Source: Deltaproteobacteria bacterium (GTDB taxonomy: Bacteria; Myxococcota_A; Polyangia; Polyangiales; Ga0077539). Taken from it: 64,000 nt of DNA. Each line of letters opens with the position of its first letter. The first letter of the stretch is position 1. The notes below the pieces were generated by a model. The model saw only the letters and a program-made list of their open reading frames with translations. It did no database searches and was not told the origin of the DNA. Location: assembly GCA_947477565.1 (NCBI GenBank), contig CANJUR010000001.1, positions 241,181 to 305,180 of the forward strand. The letters are read 5' to 3'. Below, in pieces: positions 53,424 through 62,552 of this stretch. A program made the position numbers and the translations under genes.

Positions 53424-54449
53424 ATGAGCAACACACCCATCGCCGCTACCGCAGGGGCCGCGCGCCAACGCCTCGCCAGTTCTCTCGCCGCAATGCAGCA
53501 GGACCCGACGGTCCCCGCGGCCGTACTCAAAATCGTTGAGGGCCTTGCCCGCGCGATGGGTCCGCTGTTTCAGGTCGAGCGTGGCTCCGGCGAGCCAACG
53601 CTCATCTTCCAGGCTCGCACCGTGCTGCAAGAGACCCTCGGCGCGATGCAGTCCGTCGATCAGTCGTACCCCGGTGTCGGCGACGCTACCGCTGCCATTG
53701 CCCAATCCCTCGGCATGCTGTTCGCGGCCATCAAAGAGCACTCACTGGTCGATCCTGCCACCCTGAAGACCGTCGAAGCGCCCGCCGTTCAGCAAGCGCC
53801 CGTCGTTCAGCAAGCGCCCGTCGTTCAGCAAGCGCCCGTCGTCCAGCAAGCGCCCGTCGTTCAGCAAGCGCCCGTCGTTCAGCAAGCGCCCGCCGTTCAG
53901 CAAGCGCCCGTCGTCCAGCAACCCGCGGCGCAGCCCGTGCCTTTGACCACGCCCGCGGCGCAGCCCATGCCGCTGACCACGCCCGCGGCGCAGGCGGTGC
54001 CGCTGGTGCAACACGGCCAGGTCAAGCCCCCGCAGCGCAAGGCTGAGCCGAAGCCGCGCCCCGCCACCGTGTTTCCGCAGACCGCCGCAACCGTGCCGAT
54101 CGGGCCGCGCGGCGTGCCGCACGTCGAGGCCGAAATCGAGGCCTTCAGCCAGACCAACTTCTTCACGAACTTCGTCGGTGACATCCGCGACCACGGCGGC
54201 CTCTTCGTCGCCACCTACGCGGTGCTGGCGATCAACACCGACTGCGAAGTCTCGCTGAAATTTCCGGGCGATCTGCTCGCCGAATTTCAGGGTGTCGTGA
54301 AGTGGCGGCGACAAGCAACGCAGCAGTCCAACGTCGATGACGGCTCGGAGCCCGGCATGGGCATCGAGATCACCAACGCCTCAACCGAGGCCTGGGCGTT
54401 GATCAATCGATTCATCCAGAAGCGCGAACCGATGATTCACGACGTCTGA
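53424..54449 (+). CDS. PilZ-domain protein with Gln/Ala/Pro tandem repeats
   Basis: A 341-residue protein. Residues 10-115 are helical (ARQRLASSLAAMQQDPTVPA, TAAIAQSLGMLFAAIKEHSL). Residues about 120-170 are eight VQQAP-type repeats, then three AAQPxPLTTP repeats (about 170-200). The C-terminal domain (about 235-335; TNFVGDIRDHGGLFVATYAV, CEVSLKFPGDLLAEFQGVVKWRR) fits PilZ-type proteins of myxobacteria. The canonical RxxxR and DxSxxG c-di-GMP motifs are not clear (GDIRDHGG is present), so ligand binding is uncertain. It is followed directly by the five-gene run, which it may precede in one operon. Confidence 0.7.
   Translation: MSNTPIAATAGAARQRLASSLAAMQQDPTVPAAVLKIVEGLARAMGPLFQVERGSGEPTLIFQARTVLQETLGAMQSVDQSYPGVGDATAAIAQSLGMLFAAIKEHSLVDPATLKTVEAPAVQQAPVVQQAPVVQQAPVVQQAPVVQQAPVVQQAPAVQQAPVVQQPAAQPVPLTTPAAQPMPLTTPAAQAVPLVQHGQVKPPQRKAEPKPRPATVFPQTAATVPIGPRGVPHVEAEIEAFSQTNFFTNFVGDIRDHGGLFVATYAVLAINTDCEVSLKFPGDLLAEFQGVVKWRRQATQQSNVDDGSEPGMGIEITNASTEAWALINRFIQKREPMIHDV
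53784..53927 (+). repeat. Eight 18-base repeats encoding VQQAP units
   Basis: Eight units of G(T/C)CGTTCAGCAAGCGCCC-type sequence encode (A/V)VQQAP. Units differ by single C/T changes, suggesting recent expansion by slippage. A second, 30-base repeat of three copies follows (GCGGCGCAGCCC...ACCACGCCC). Confidence 0.9.
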
Positions 54450-54462
54450 GAGTCCCTCCGAC

Positions 54463-54819
54463 CTTCTTCGGAAGTTCGCCCGCCTCACCCTCGCCCTCCT
54501 CTTCGTACTCCCTGCCTGTCAGGCCGACTCTGCGACTGCCGCGGACGCCGCGACGGACGCCCCCTTCACGAAGGACGTCAGCGCCGGGCTCTACGCCTTG
54601 AACCGCGATTGCCCAGGCGCAGAGCGCTGCGAATGCGCCGAATCCACCGGCTCCCGCTGCACCCCCGGCGTTCGCGGAACAGGCCCACTCCGGCGGCGAT
54701 CCAGCGTGTCCGACGATGACCTCCCCGACGCATCGCCGAACGCTCTTCCTCCGATGTATCGGCGGAGAGTCCGCAATCCATTGGACCATGTTACGAACCT
54801 TGATAACCGTGATGACTGA
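54463..54819 (+). CDS. Lipoprotein-like ORF lacking a canonical start codon
   Basis: The frame from 54436 (after an in-frame TGA) to 54819 encodes LRKFARLTLALLFVLPACQA, an excellent lipoprotein signal with lipobox LPAC, then an Asp/Ala linker and a Cys-containing tail (RDCPGAERCECAESTGSRC). There is no ATG, GTG, TTG or CTG before the signal; the first normal start is a TTG at 54598 inside the mature protein. The stop overlaps the ATG of the next gene by 8 bases (ATGACTGA), which suggests the frame was once or still is translated. Options: rare start codon, frameshift from the PilZ gene, or a recent start-codon loss. Listed from the first Leu of the signal. Confidence 0.5.
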   Translation, partial: LLRKFARLTLALLFVLPACQADSATAADAATDAPFTKDVSAGLYALNRDCPGAERCECAESTGSRCTPGVRGTGPLRRRSSVSDDDLPDASPNALPPMYRRRVRNPLDHVTNLDNRDD

Positions 54820-55720
54820 TCCTCTCGAACTGCGCGCGACAGAACTGCTCACGACTGTCTTCGACGCCGACCTTGCGGCCCGCGGGCTCTGGCTCTGGGC
54901 CGGAGGCGACGGCAACACGCTGGTATTTGCCAGCGATGCTCGGGAAACACTACGCGGCATCTGGCGCATGGCGCGCGCCGGCGGCGATGGGCGACCTGCG
55001 TGTGCGGCGCTGCTTCGCGAGGCGTTGTTCGAGTCTCCTGGGGACCTTGCTGCGCTGCGACTCTCCCGCGACCTCGTCGAAGAGGCTTCTACCGATTGGA
55101 TGGATCAGGTCGCCGTGACCGCGCTCCATCTCGGGCGCGCCTCCGGAGGGGCATGGAAAGACGACAGCCAACTCGCGATCGCGCTCGCAACGCTGCCCGA
55201 GATGCCCCCGGCGACCCTGGTGCTCGCGCTCGCCGCAACCCTCGACCGACACCTTTCCAGTGAGGTTCATGCCGGACTGCTCGCGCGGTCTGAAGCGTGG
55301 GCCATCGCACCGGCCGAGGACTTCGATCGGGAGCGGTTGTTCGCCCCGGCGTCGGTCATCCGGGCGCTCGCGGCGCTGCTCCACGGCGTCGAGGCGCTCG
55401 CGGGCCCCGCCGACGCGCGTGAGTTCGCCCGGCTCTCCACGGCCTGGCGTGCGCTCTTTGACACCTCGCACGGCCTCGGACCCGACGCGTTCGCTGAGCT
55501 ACTCGAGGGACCGATGCCCTCCGAGCGCCTTCGACTCCATTACTTCGCACTCCACATGCAATCGCTTCCGCTCTCGCACTACGCAGCATCCATGGAGCGC
55601 GTCGTCCGGCAGGTCGCACGCCGGGGTGATCCGCGTGCCTGGCCGGAGATTTTGCCCCGCGCTCGAGCCCTCGCAGACGCGCTCCGCGCCACGCTATCGC
55701 AGTCTGTGGCCTCGCACTGA
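54812..55720 (+). CDS. Helical protein of unknown function in the right-end operon
   Basis: A 302-residue protein starting MTDPLELRATELLTTVFDAD; the ATG overlaps the lipoprotein-like frame by 8 bases. It is almost entirely helical, with no signal peptide, no membrane helix and no catalytic motif that I can identify: for example RATELLTTVFDADLAARGLW, PATLVLALAATLDRHLSSEV and FAPASVIRALAALLHGVEAL. Aromatic residues near the start (LWLWAGG) stand out. It is followed 13 bases later by the giant gene with a strong ribosome-binding site between them. It could be an adaptor or chaperone for the giant protein by analogy with other cargo modules; this is only inferred from position. Confidence 0.5.
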   Translation: MTDPLELRATELLTTVFDADLAARGLWLWAGGDGNTLVFASDARETLRGIWRMARAGGDGRPACAALLREALFESPGDLAALRLSRDLVEEASTDWMDQVAVTALHLGRASGGAWKDDSQLAIALATLPEMPPATLVLALAATLDRHLSSEVHAGLLARSEAWAIAPAEDFDRERLFAPASVIRALAALLHGVEALAGPADAREFARLSTAWRALFDTSHGLGPDAFAELLEGPMPSERLRLHYFALHMQSLPLSHYAASMERVVRQVARRGDPRAWPEILPRARALADALRATLSQSVASH

Positions 55721-55733
55721 ACGGAGGTCACCC

Positions 55734-58700
55734 GTGAAAAATATCATCGAGATCGTGAGTGTCACTCCCGCGGTGGTCGAACTCGGAAATGAGGTGACCC
55801 TCAAAATCCTGCTGCGAGACCGCCGACGGTTTCACGGCGGAGACTTCAGCCTCGCGGGCAGCGCCTTCGCACAGGAGCTCAAACCCCTTCACATCAAAGG
55901 GAAAGACGGCACCAATCGCAAGAAGGAGACGTCATTCAGGACCGGACCAGGCGCCAATGTATTCGCGGCCTATGTTGGCGCCGAGACATTCTCGTACGAG
56001 CTCCAGCCCGATCGGGTGACCAGTGGGGTCGAGCTACTCACTCTCACTCCGATCAAGGACTGCGCGCGAGGGACAAGATTCACCATTGGACTCCAGGTCA
56101 CCGGCGCAGCGATCGAGTTCGCCGGATCAGCCCGGCATTCAGACGTCATCCTGCTCCGGCCGGGTATGAGCTTCAAAGCGGGAACCGTCTCGCAGGTACA
56201 GATCGAGGCCAGTTCTTATTCGATCGCGAGCGGGGCGGTCTGTGCGTTGGTGACCTCGGATGCCATCGCATCTGATGTCGAGGTATTCAGTCGCCAGGGG
56301 AACAAACACTCTATTGCTTTGGTGAGTTGGGCGCACGCATCGAGCGCCGAGCAGACCGTCACGGTCACTCCGAAAAACGGATGGCGAAGCGGCGCGCGGA
56401 TGACCTGCGGGGTCTTCGTCTATGACCGCCTCTCCGTAGAGCTGATACCCACCTCACCGCAACGGGTGTTTCTGCGCAACCAGAAGCTCGGATTCAAGAT
56501 CAGACTTCCCTTTTTGCCCACGGGCCAGGAGTTTCGCGCCCGGGTTTCGTGTTCGGTCTTCCGGGAAGCCAGGGTCGTCGCGATTCCGCGCAGCGTAGAC
56601 CTTCAGTCCATCACGTTGGATGTCGAATGCGATCTCGTGTCGCTCGGCGAACAATCAGCCGTCTCCGTCGTCGTCGAGACAAGTAACTTCGCCGGGCGAT
56701 GGGTCGCGGCGGAGTGTCCCGACTCCAACCCCGGGCACATCGAAGTGTCCGTGCGGGATCGGATTCGCGTTGCCCTCAAGAAGACCTCTCCAGAGGCTGA
56801 TCTTCGACTCGGCGACAGCGTATCGGTGCAGTTTGAGTCCAGCGACGGGGCGCTCGAGGGCGGGGACTTCAAGCTCGCTTGCGCGGTGTTCGACGCGACG
56901 ACGACGGTGGCCTGGGGCAGCCCCGGAGTCGCGAGCGCTGTCTTCGAGATAACCCTGGAAAAAACCGGCGCCGGGCAGCCGATCACCGTGGTCTTGCCGC
57001 CCGGTTACACCGACGTGACGCCGACGCCGGTGCTCGTGACCGTCGTTCCGCACCGGGCGGAGATCGCGGCGACACCGACTCAGCCAAACCTGCCGCTGAC
57101 GGTCGGCGAAAAGGCCGAGTGGGGGTTCACCCTGGATGGCCCGCCGAGGCGCGATACCGCAGTGATCGTCACCTGCGATCACTTTGCATTGAACGCCCAG
57201 GGTCGGCGCGAGATCGAAGTGATTTTTCCAGCGGGTACATTCAGCGTCACGAAGACGCTCGCCTTCGTGGAGCGAGACACGCCGCTGACCGCAGAGGCCG
57301 ATGTGGAGGTTGCCATCGCGAGCGGCCCCGCGGCCGTGCCGGGTGCTCGCCACACTGCGTCCCTGCCGCTCCATCCACTCTTTGCAGTGGGCTTCGCGAA
57401 TAAGTGGATCACCCCGCCGCCCGACCGCGCCACCCATCAACTCGAGGGCGACACGGTCACTATCACGGTTGCACTCGCGGGACCGGCGCCGCGCGGCCGT
57501 GGCGCGGAGGTGAGAGTGGAGTCTACGGCCTTCGATCCCGTCCGCGGAACCATCCCTGGAGCGGCGCGCGAGCATACGTTCACCGTGACGCTGCTTCGCC
57601 CGCTGGACACCGCGCAGACGGTCACCGTATCGGCGGGTGATTTCGGATGCTCGACAGCGTCCAACAACACGCGCGAACTCTGGGTTGACACTGCGCCCCG
57701 AGTAAACTTCGCCGCGCTGGATGCGGTCACTCCGGCGGGTCCGGTCACCCTCGCTGGAGACCCGGTTTCTGTGACGCTGGCGATCGAACTCGACGCAGAT
57801 GCACCGCGGCAGGTCGAACTGCGGGTGGACAGTCTGCTGGCCTCGGGAGTGGCCGCCGAGAGCCGGTTGGTGGTGATTCCGAAGGGCAAGCGGAAGCCAA
57901 AAGTGGCCTTCAAGTTGCCAATCAAAAAAGGGTATCGCGAGGCGGGTGGGGGCGCACGCGCAGTGCCTATTACACTCGTACGATTGGATCACAGCCACTG
58001 CATACTCGGCAGTCGTTCGGAGGTGTCTCTCCAGGTGATTGACGATCGGGCGACGTCTGTCGGATTTGCAAAGAAGGGCCGCGAGCGAATGGTTCAGCTC
58101 GACCCGGCGGACCATCTCGTAGCCGGTGATTTCGTGATCGTGACCGCCGACCTGGTGGTGCCCGCAGACACCGGCGGCGCAGAGGTGGAGGTGACCTGCC
58201 CGGCCATGATGGAAGTGGACGGACATCGCAGTCAGAGATTCACCTTCCCGGAAGGAACGAGGCGGCAGTCGGTTCGCCTTGCCTTCGATCCGACGAAGAT
58301 TCCACGCGACGCAGCGCATCCCGAGAAACCGCACGCAGTCATCCTGACGCTGCGCGCGGTGCGTGGTTGCACCCTCGGCGAGCGGGGCACTCTTAAGGTG
58401 AAGGTTCATGCGTTGCCGACGGCGTGGTTTGCCGCGCGCTTCATCGCACCCGTCGGCGGAACCGCGAAAATGCCCTACGACGAGGGCGAAGACGTCGTCG
58501 TGACGGTCATGCTCTCGCATGGCGCCGGGGAGTCCATTCCCTCGGGGCTCGAACTCCGAAGCAGCGCGCTCACTGCGCCCGTACCCGTGTCTTTCGCGCC
58601 GAAATCACACAAGGCTGTGATTCCACTGAAGCTCTCGCAGGCGAGCGCGGACCCACACGAGATCACCCTGGCGCCGATTCCCGGCAGCACCCCTGGAGTC

Positions 58701-61700
58701 GATGCCTGCTGGGTGCGTGACACGAAGCCCGTGGACCACACGCACACCCTGGTTGTCGTTTTGACGCCGGCGGTAAGCTTCAGTGCCGCGCCCGCCGCTG
58801 CGGCCGCCGGTCTCACGACACGGGTAGCAAACGCTGCAGGGTCCGCCTCTCGGTATGTCGGCAGGGGGTTTAGCGCCCTCGGCGAGGGCGAAGGGCCCCA
58901 CGATCAGGGCACGACGGTCACTCTCCACGTCGAACTCGACAGCGACGCTCAGCGCGACGCCACCTTCCGACTTCAGAGCACTGCATTCCCTGGAAAAGCC
59001 AGGGTTTTTACAATCAAGAAGGGCGCGCGAAGGCCCGAATCACCGATTCAGGTGAAGCTCACCAAGGGCTTCCTCGACGACGCGGGGGCGCCCCTTCTCC
59101 AGAAGATCAGACTCCGGCCCATTCATGGCTGCAAGGCTGGCGCAGTGCTGACTACGGACGTGATCGTCCGAGGCACGGTAAAGGCCGATCCCACACAGCC
59201 GATGCAGCCGTGTCCCTTGAAGGGGGAGCCGCTCAACGAGTTTCTCGACCTGTGCAACTCGCACGGAATCACACTGTCGCAGTACCGTGGAAAAAACGCG
59301 GCGCCGACCAATCGCGGGCAGCCAGACGGCGCCTTCGCCTTCGGGGCCGCCTCGGGGGATTCCACTGGCGTAGTGATTCAAATGATCGCCGGCTCTCCCT
59401 CCGAGGATGCCGCCAATTCCGACGCCGAAGAGCACCATCACCTGACCTTCCTGCGTCTCGGGCTCCCGACGACAGACCACTACTGCAACAGCCAATTCAT
59501 TACGGATTCCGGCGACGAATTCGACCATCCACGGGTGGAGCTGTGGCGCTACGTCGAAGACGTGAAGGACTCCACTCTTGCCTTCGGCCTCGTCGGCAAG
59601 GTCATGCAGGTGCTCGGAATCGGCAGCGACGCCTGGGAGCCCCAACTGGCCCTCGGCCTCGTCGACAAGATCAAGAAGAAGCTCGGGAAGCCCAACGACT
59701 CGGATCCCGCGAAGGTGCGGGCGAAAGCCAACCGCAAGGACGGCGCGCCGGTTCTCGCAATCCCCATCGTGATCGACCTCACGCTCACGGAGAAGGCGCT
59801 CGACAAGGGCAGCGAGACGGTCCTGGATGGGGTCGGCAGCGCAGCGCTCGCGCGGGTCTCCGCGAGCCTCGCGGAGGCCATTCCTGCGTCGAAGGTCTGG
59901 GCGGCGCTGCAGACGCACCGCGGGCTCATCGAGCCGTCGCGCTTCAAGCTCACCGTCGAGACCTGCGGGGTCCCGATCGACGTGGAGGCCCCGGCGAAGC
60001 GATTCACGGTGCCATTGGAGGTGTTTCCTTCGGACGAATACTGCCTACAACTGATGGTCAAGCCGATTCCAGACTTCAGCGTCGGCAACGATGGCGGATA
60101 TCTGGACTCCGATGGCGCCGACAAGCCCGTCCCCCCGCAGCCATTTCTCGACCTCGGGGACGAAGAAGACGAAGAGCCCGAGGAAATCGAGGTCGCGAGC
60201 GCAGGCGACATCGCGGACACCCTCTCGCCGGACAGTTATCTCAACGCCTCATCGACTCCGATGACCGGCGCGCTCGCGCCCAGCGGCGAAGCGCTCGTTC
60301 GACCCGCGAGGGTCAAGGAGATCAGCACCGTCAACCGTACTTTCTACGGGGGAGCAGCCGCGGCGGCGGAGAAGGCGACCGAGGCGAAGGGGTGGAGTGC
60401 GGGGTTTTTCCCCCCATTTTCATTGCACATCACCCGTAATGGACAGTCGCTACTGAAAAAGAAAGACGAGGCGTTGACCGGCCGGGAGGAGATGGCCCGC
60501 GAGTACGTCGTCGCCGGCGGAAGCCTCGCGTCGCAGCGTGCTGAGGAGGAAGTGACCGAGCGACTCGGGGAGAACATCGGTAAAAAAGCCGGGACGCTCG
60601 TCGTGAGCGCGGTCACCAAGGTGAAGGATTCCGCGGCGAGAAAGCTCGCCGATCTCGTGGATTCCTTCAACAAGGTGCTCGGCGCCGCGCACGAGATCAT
60701 GGCCGTGCTCAATGGCATTCAGGACCTGGTGCCGAGCTTCGGGTTCAGCTTCAAACTGAAGATGAAGTTTCTCGAAGGGACGCTCAGCTACCGATTCGGA
60801 TACAAGGAATTCGAGAGCCCGGAGGTCTTTCTCTGGAAGCGACTCGATCTATCCATGACGCTGTTCAGCATCGGCATGGAGCTTAGATTCGGTATCGGCG
60901 CTGCGTTGCTGTTCATCAAGTTTGAGGCGATGGTCTTTATCGAGTTAGCCGCCGAACTCGGACTCGAGATGAGCCGGGAAATCATCGGACCCAACCTCGG
61001 ATGGCACACAGAGGCGCCGTGGGTCTCCGTCACCACTTCGGCCCGGGCAGGCGTCCGGGTGGTCCTGGTGCACGAGAAACTCATTCGCGTGGAGGGCTCA
61101 GTCACGGGCGGGTACCGTTGGAGCTTTCGCGTCGCGCCGCTCGATATCTTCGCCATCGAATGCAGACGGCAATGTCTGGGCATCGACGCCATTCTTTCGA
61201 TCACCATGCCGGGATACCAGGCCAGTCCGCGGAAGCGCCTGCTCGCGGCCTCGCCCGAACGCCATTCGATTCTCTTTCCTGCCGCTGCACAGAAGTCACT
61301 CTACATCCTGCGCGTGCGGCTCGAGCAGCTATGGAGTGAGGTGATCGCGAAGTATGAGCCGCTCGAGAAGGCCATGGGCGAGTGGCATTCTCTCGCCCTC
61401 GAACTGGTCGGACTCATCGAACCCGTAGACGGGGCGTGGATCATCGCGCGCGGCACGGCGGACTACGAAACAGAGGTGCGGGCACACCGCGCAGCCACCG
61501 CAGGGCAACCCGCTACGCCGCCGCCGACACCGACCCACCTGGGCTGGCCGTACACCGAAGTCCCAGGGACGCAGTACGGCCCCAACACCGATCTCGATGC
61601 GGTGCGCGCTTCGTGTCAGGACGGGAGCGAAACGCGACCCTGGAGAGATCAGTGGACGCTCTGCATCCAGGGCCTTTGCACAATCGACCAGGAGGTGCGC

Positions 61701-62543
61701 AAGCGCGTCGGGATCCGCTCGACGACGTACGGAGTGCGATTCAAGAAGCACCTCCGCGGAGATACCACTGGAGTCGGCCTGCCGGACTTCATCGATCGAG
61801 AAGTGAAGCCGGCAATCTTGCGCTGTCTGACATCGTTGCATTCACTCCGCCGGCTCAACGCCGACCTCGACGCGCTCGAGGACGCCGACGACGGAACCGG
61901 CACCGTGCCGACCGTCGCGACCTCGCTTAGCGAGTTCCTGCGCCGGGTCGAGGCCGAGGAGCGGACCATGGCCAGGAGCGTGGAAGCGGAAGTGAAGTCC
62001 GTACTCATAGGCAACAACGGTGATTTCGTTCGCGTGTTCAAGAAGAAGCTTCCGCTGTCGCAGCAGCGGCTTCGGCTTCGCCTTGAAACAGTGAAGTACT
62101 ACCTGGGAAAACTTCGCGAAACGATCAAAGACAGCAAGTCCTCCGTCGATACGGCACGGGGTGAGCGAGTGCGAAAGATGGCCAAGTACACCACCGCAAT
62201 GGATGAAGCCGTCGCCGCGGCGCGAGCGGAGTACGATACGAAGTGCGCTGCCGCGGAGGCCAAATACGTCGACGCAGCGAGAAAGGCTAATAATGGTCCC
62301 ACCTTCAGCTGGACCCTCGAGCAACTTCAACCTCACGTAGTGATCGCAGAGGCACGGGAAAAAGCAGACCAGAAGAAGGCAGCGGCGGCGGCGACGCGCG
62401 ATCAGAAGATCATCGAGGCCAATAGGATATGCAATGAAAAGAAGACCAGGCTCGCCAGGAAGGTGATCGGGGCGAACTGGCGACTACCCCTGGATGATCG
62501 AGGGGAGATTTCCCTGACTTCCATCAACCCCCAGGCGACCTGA
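55734..62543 (+). CDS. Giant (2,269-residue) multi-domain protein, possible secretion-system cargo
   Basis: GTG start with GGAGG 6 bases before it; the longer upstream frame is rejected. No signal peptide. Residues 1 to about 1145 consist of roughly ten beta-sandwich-like repeats of about 105-120 residues. Repeat ends share a VxFA motif (VGFA at 552 and 776, VNFA at 657, AWFA at 897, VSFS at 1014) and a preceding GC-x2-G motif. Residues about 1150-1640 are mixed, with an HH-rich loop (SDAEEHHHLTFLRLGL) and an acidic linker. Residues about 1665-1830 have alternating beta-hairpin-like and hydrophobic segments (TLSYRFGYKEF; LRFGIGAALLFIKFEAMVFI) that may insert into membranes. Residues about 2070-2250 are a long coiled coil. 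No catalytic motif was found. Third-position G/C bias looks weaker than in neighbours, which hints at horizontal acquisition. Confidence 0.7.
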   Translation: MKNIIEIVSVTPAVVELGNEVTLKILLRDRRRFHGGDFSLAGSAFAQELKPLHIKGKDGTNRKKETSFRTGPGANVFAAYVGAETFSYELQPDRVTSGVELLTLTPIKDCARGTRFTIGLQVTGAAIEFAGSARHSDVILLRPGMSFKAGTVSQVQIEASSYSIASGAVCALVTSDAIASDVEVFSRQGNKHSIALVSWAHASSAEQTVTVTPKNGWRSGARMTCGVFVYDRLSVELIPTSPQRVFLRNQKLGFKIRLPFLPTGQEFRARVSCSVFREARVVAIPRSVDLQSITLDVECDLVSLGEQSAVSVVVETSNFAGRWVAAECPDSNPGHIEVSVRDRIRVALKKTSPEADLRLGDSVSVQFESSDGALEGGDFKLACAVFDATTTVAWGSPGVASAVFEITLEKTGAGQPITVVLPPGYTDVTPTPVLVTVVPHRAEIAATPTQPNLPLTVGEKAEWGFTLDGPPRRDTAVIVTCDHFALNAQGRREIEVIFPAGTFSVTKTLAFVERDTPLTAEADVEVAIASGPAAVPGARHTASLPLHPLFAVGFANKWITPPPDRATHQLEGDTVTITVALAGPAPRGRGAEVRVESTAFDPVRGTIPGAAREHTFTVTLLRPLDTAQTVTVSAGDFGCSTASNNTRELWVDTAPRVNFAALDAVTPAGPVTLAGDPVSVTLAIELDADAPRQVELRVDSLLASGVAAESRLVVIPKGKRKPKVAFKLPIKKGYREAGGGARAVPITLVRLDHSHCILGSRSEVSLQVIDDRATSVGFAKKGRERMVQLDPADHLVAGDFVIVTADLVVPADTGGAEVEVTCPAMMEVDGHRSQRFTFPEGTRRQSVRLAFDPTKIPRDAAHPEKPHAVILTLRAVRGCTLGERGTLKVKVHALPTAWFAARFIAPVGGTAKMPYDEGEDVVVTVMLSHGAGESIPSGLELRSSALTAPVPVSFAPKSHKAVIPLKLSQASADPHEITLAPIPGSTPGVDACWVRDTKPVDHTHTLVVVLTPAVSFSAAPAAAAAGLTTRVANAAGSASRYVGRGFSALGEGEGPHDQGTTVTLHVELDSDAQRDATFRLQSTAFPGKARVFTIKKGARRPESPIQVKLTKGFLDDAGAPLLQKIRLRPIHGCKAGAVLTTDVIVRGTVKADPTQPMQPCPLKGEPLNEFLDLCNSHGITLSQYRGKNAAPTNRGQPDGAFAFGAASGDSTGVVIQMIAGSPSEDAANSDAEEHHHLTFLRLGLPTTDHYCNSQFITDSGDEFDHPRVELWRYVEDVKDSTLAFGLVGKVMQVLGIGSDAWEPQLALGLVDKIKKKLGKPNDSDPAKVRAKANRKDGAPVLAIPIVIDLTLTEKALDKGSETVLDGVGSAALARVSASLAEAIPASKVWAALQTHRGLIEPSRFKLTVETCGVPIDVEAPAKRFTVPLEVFPSDEYCLQLMVKPIPDFSVGNDGGYLDSDGADKPVPPQPFLDLGDEEDEEPEEIEVASAGDIADTLSPDSYLNASSTPMTGALAPSGEALVRPARVKEISTVNRTFYGGAAAAAEKATEAKGWSAGFFPPFSLHITRNGQSLLKKKDEALTGREEMAREYVVAGGSLASQRAEEEVTERLGENIGKKAGTLVVSAVTKVKDSAARKLADLVDSFNKVLGAAHEIMAVLNGIQDLVPSFGFSFKLKMKFLEGTLSYRFGYKEFESPEVFLWKRLDLSMTLFSIGMELRFGIGAALLFIKFEAMVFIELAAELGLEMSREIIGPNLGWHTEAPWVSVTTSARAGVRVVLVHEKLIRVEGSVTGGYRWSFRVAPLDIFAIECRRQCLGIDAILSITMPGYQASPRKRLLAASPERHSILFPAAAQKSLYILRVRLEQLWSEVIAKYEPLEKAMGEWHSLALELVGLIEPVDGAWIIARGTADYETEVRAHRAATAGQPATPPPTPTHLGWPYTEVPGTQYGPNTDLDAVRASCQDGSETRPWRDQWTLCIQGLCTIDQEVRKRVGIRSTTYGVRFKKHLRGDTTGVGLPDFIDREVKPAILRCLTSLHSLRRLNADLDALEDADDGTGTVPTVATSLSEFLRRVEAEERTMARSVEAEVKSVLIGNNGDFVRVFKKKLPLSQQRLRLRLETVKYYLGKLRETIKDSKSSVDTARGERVRKMAKYTTAMDEAVAAARAEYDTKCAAAEAKYVDAARKANNGPTFSWTLEQLQPHVVIAEAREKADQKKAAAAATRDQKIIEANRICNEKKTRLARKVIGANWRLPLDDRGEISLTSINPQAT

Positions 62544-62552
62544 GAGGGAACG

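Noticed and set aside
55260..55733. Upstream extension of the giant gene
   Set aside because: It overlaps the 302-codon gene in another frame and is Arg/Ser-rich; GTG 55734 has an ideal ribosome-binding site.
56655..58520. 621-codon minus-strand frame opposite the giant gene
   Set aside because: Arg/His-rich composition and no domain; the plus strand has a strong ribosome-binding site and continuous domains.
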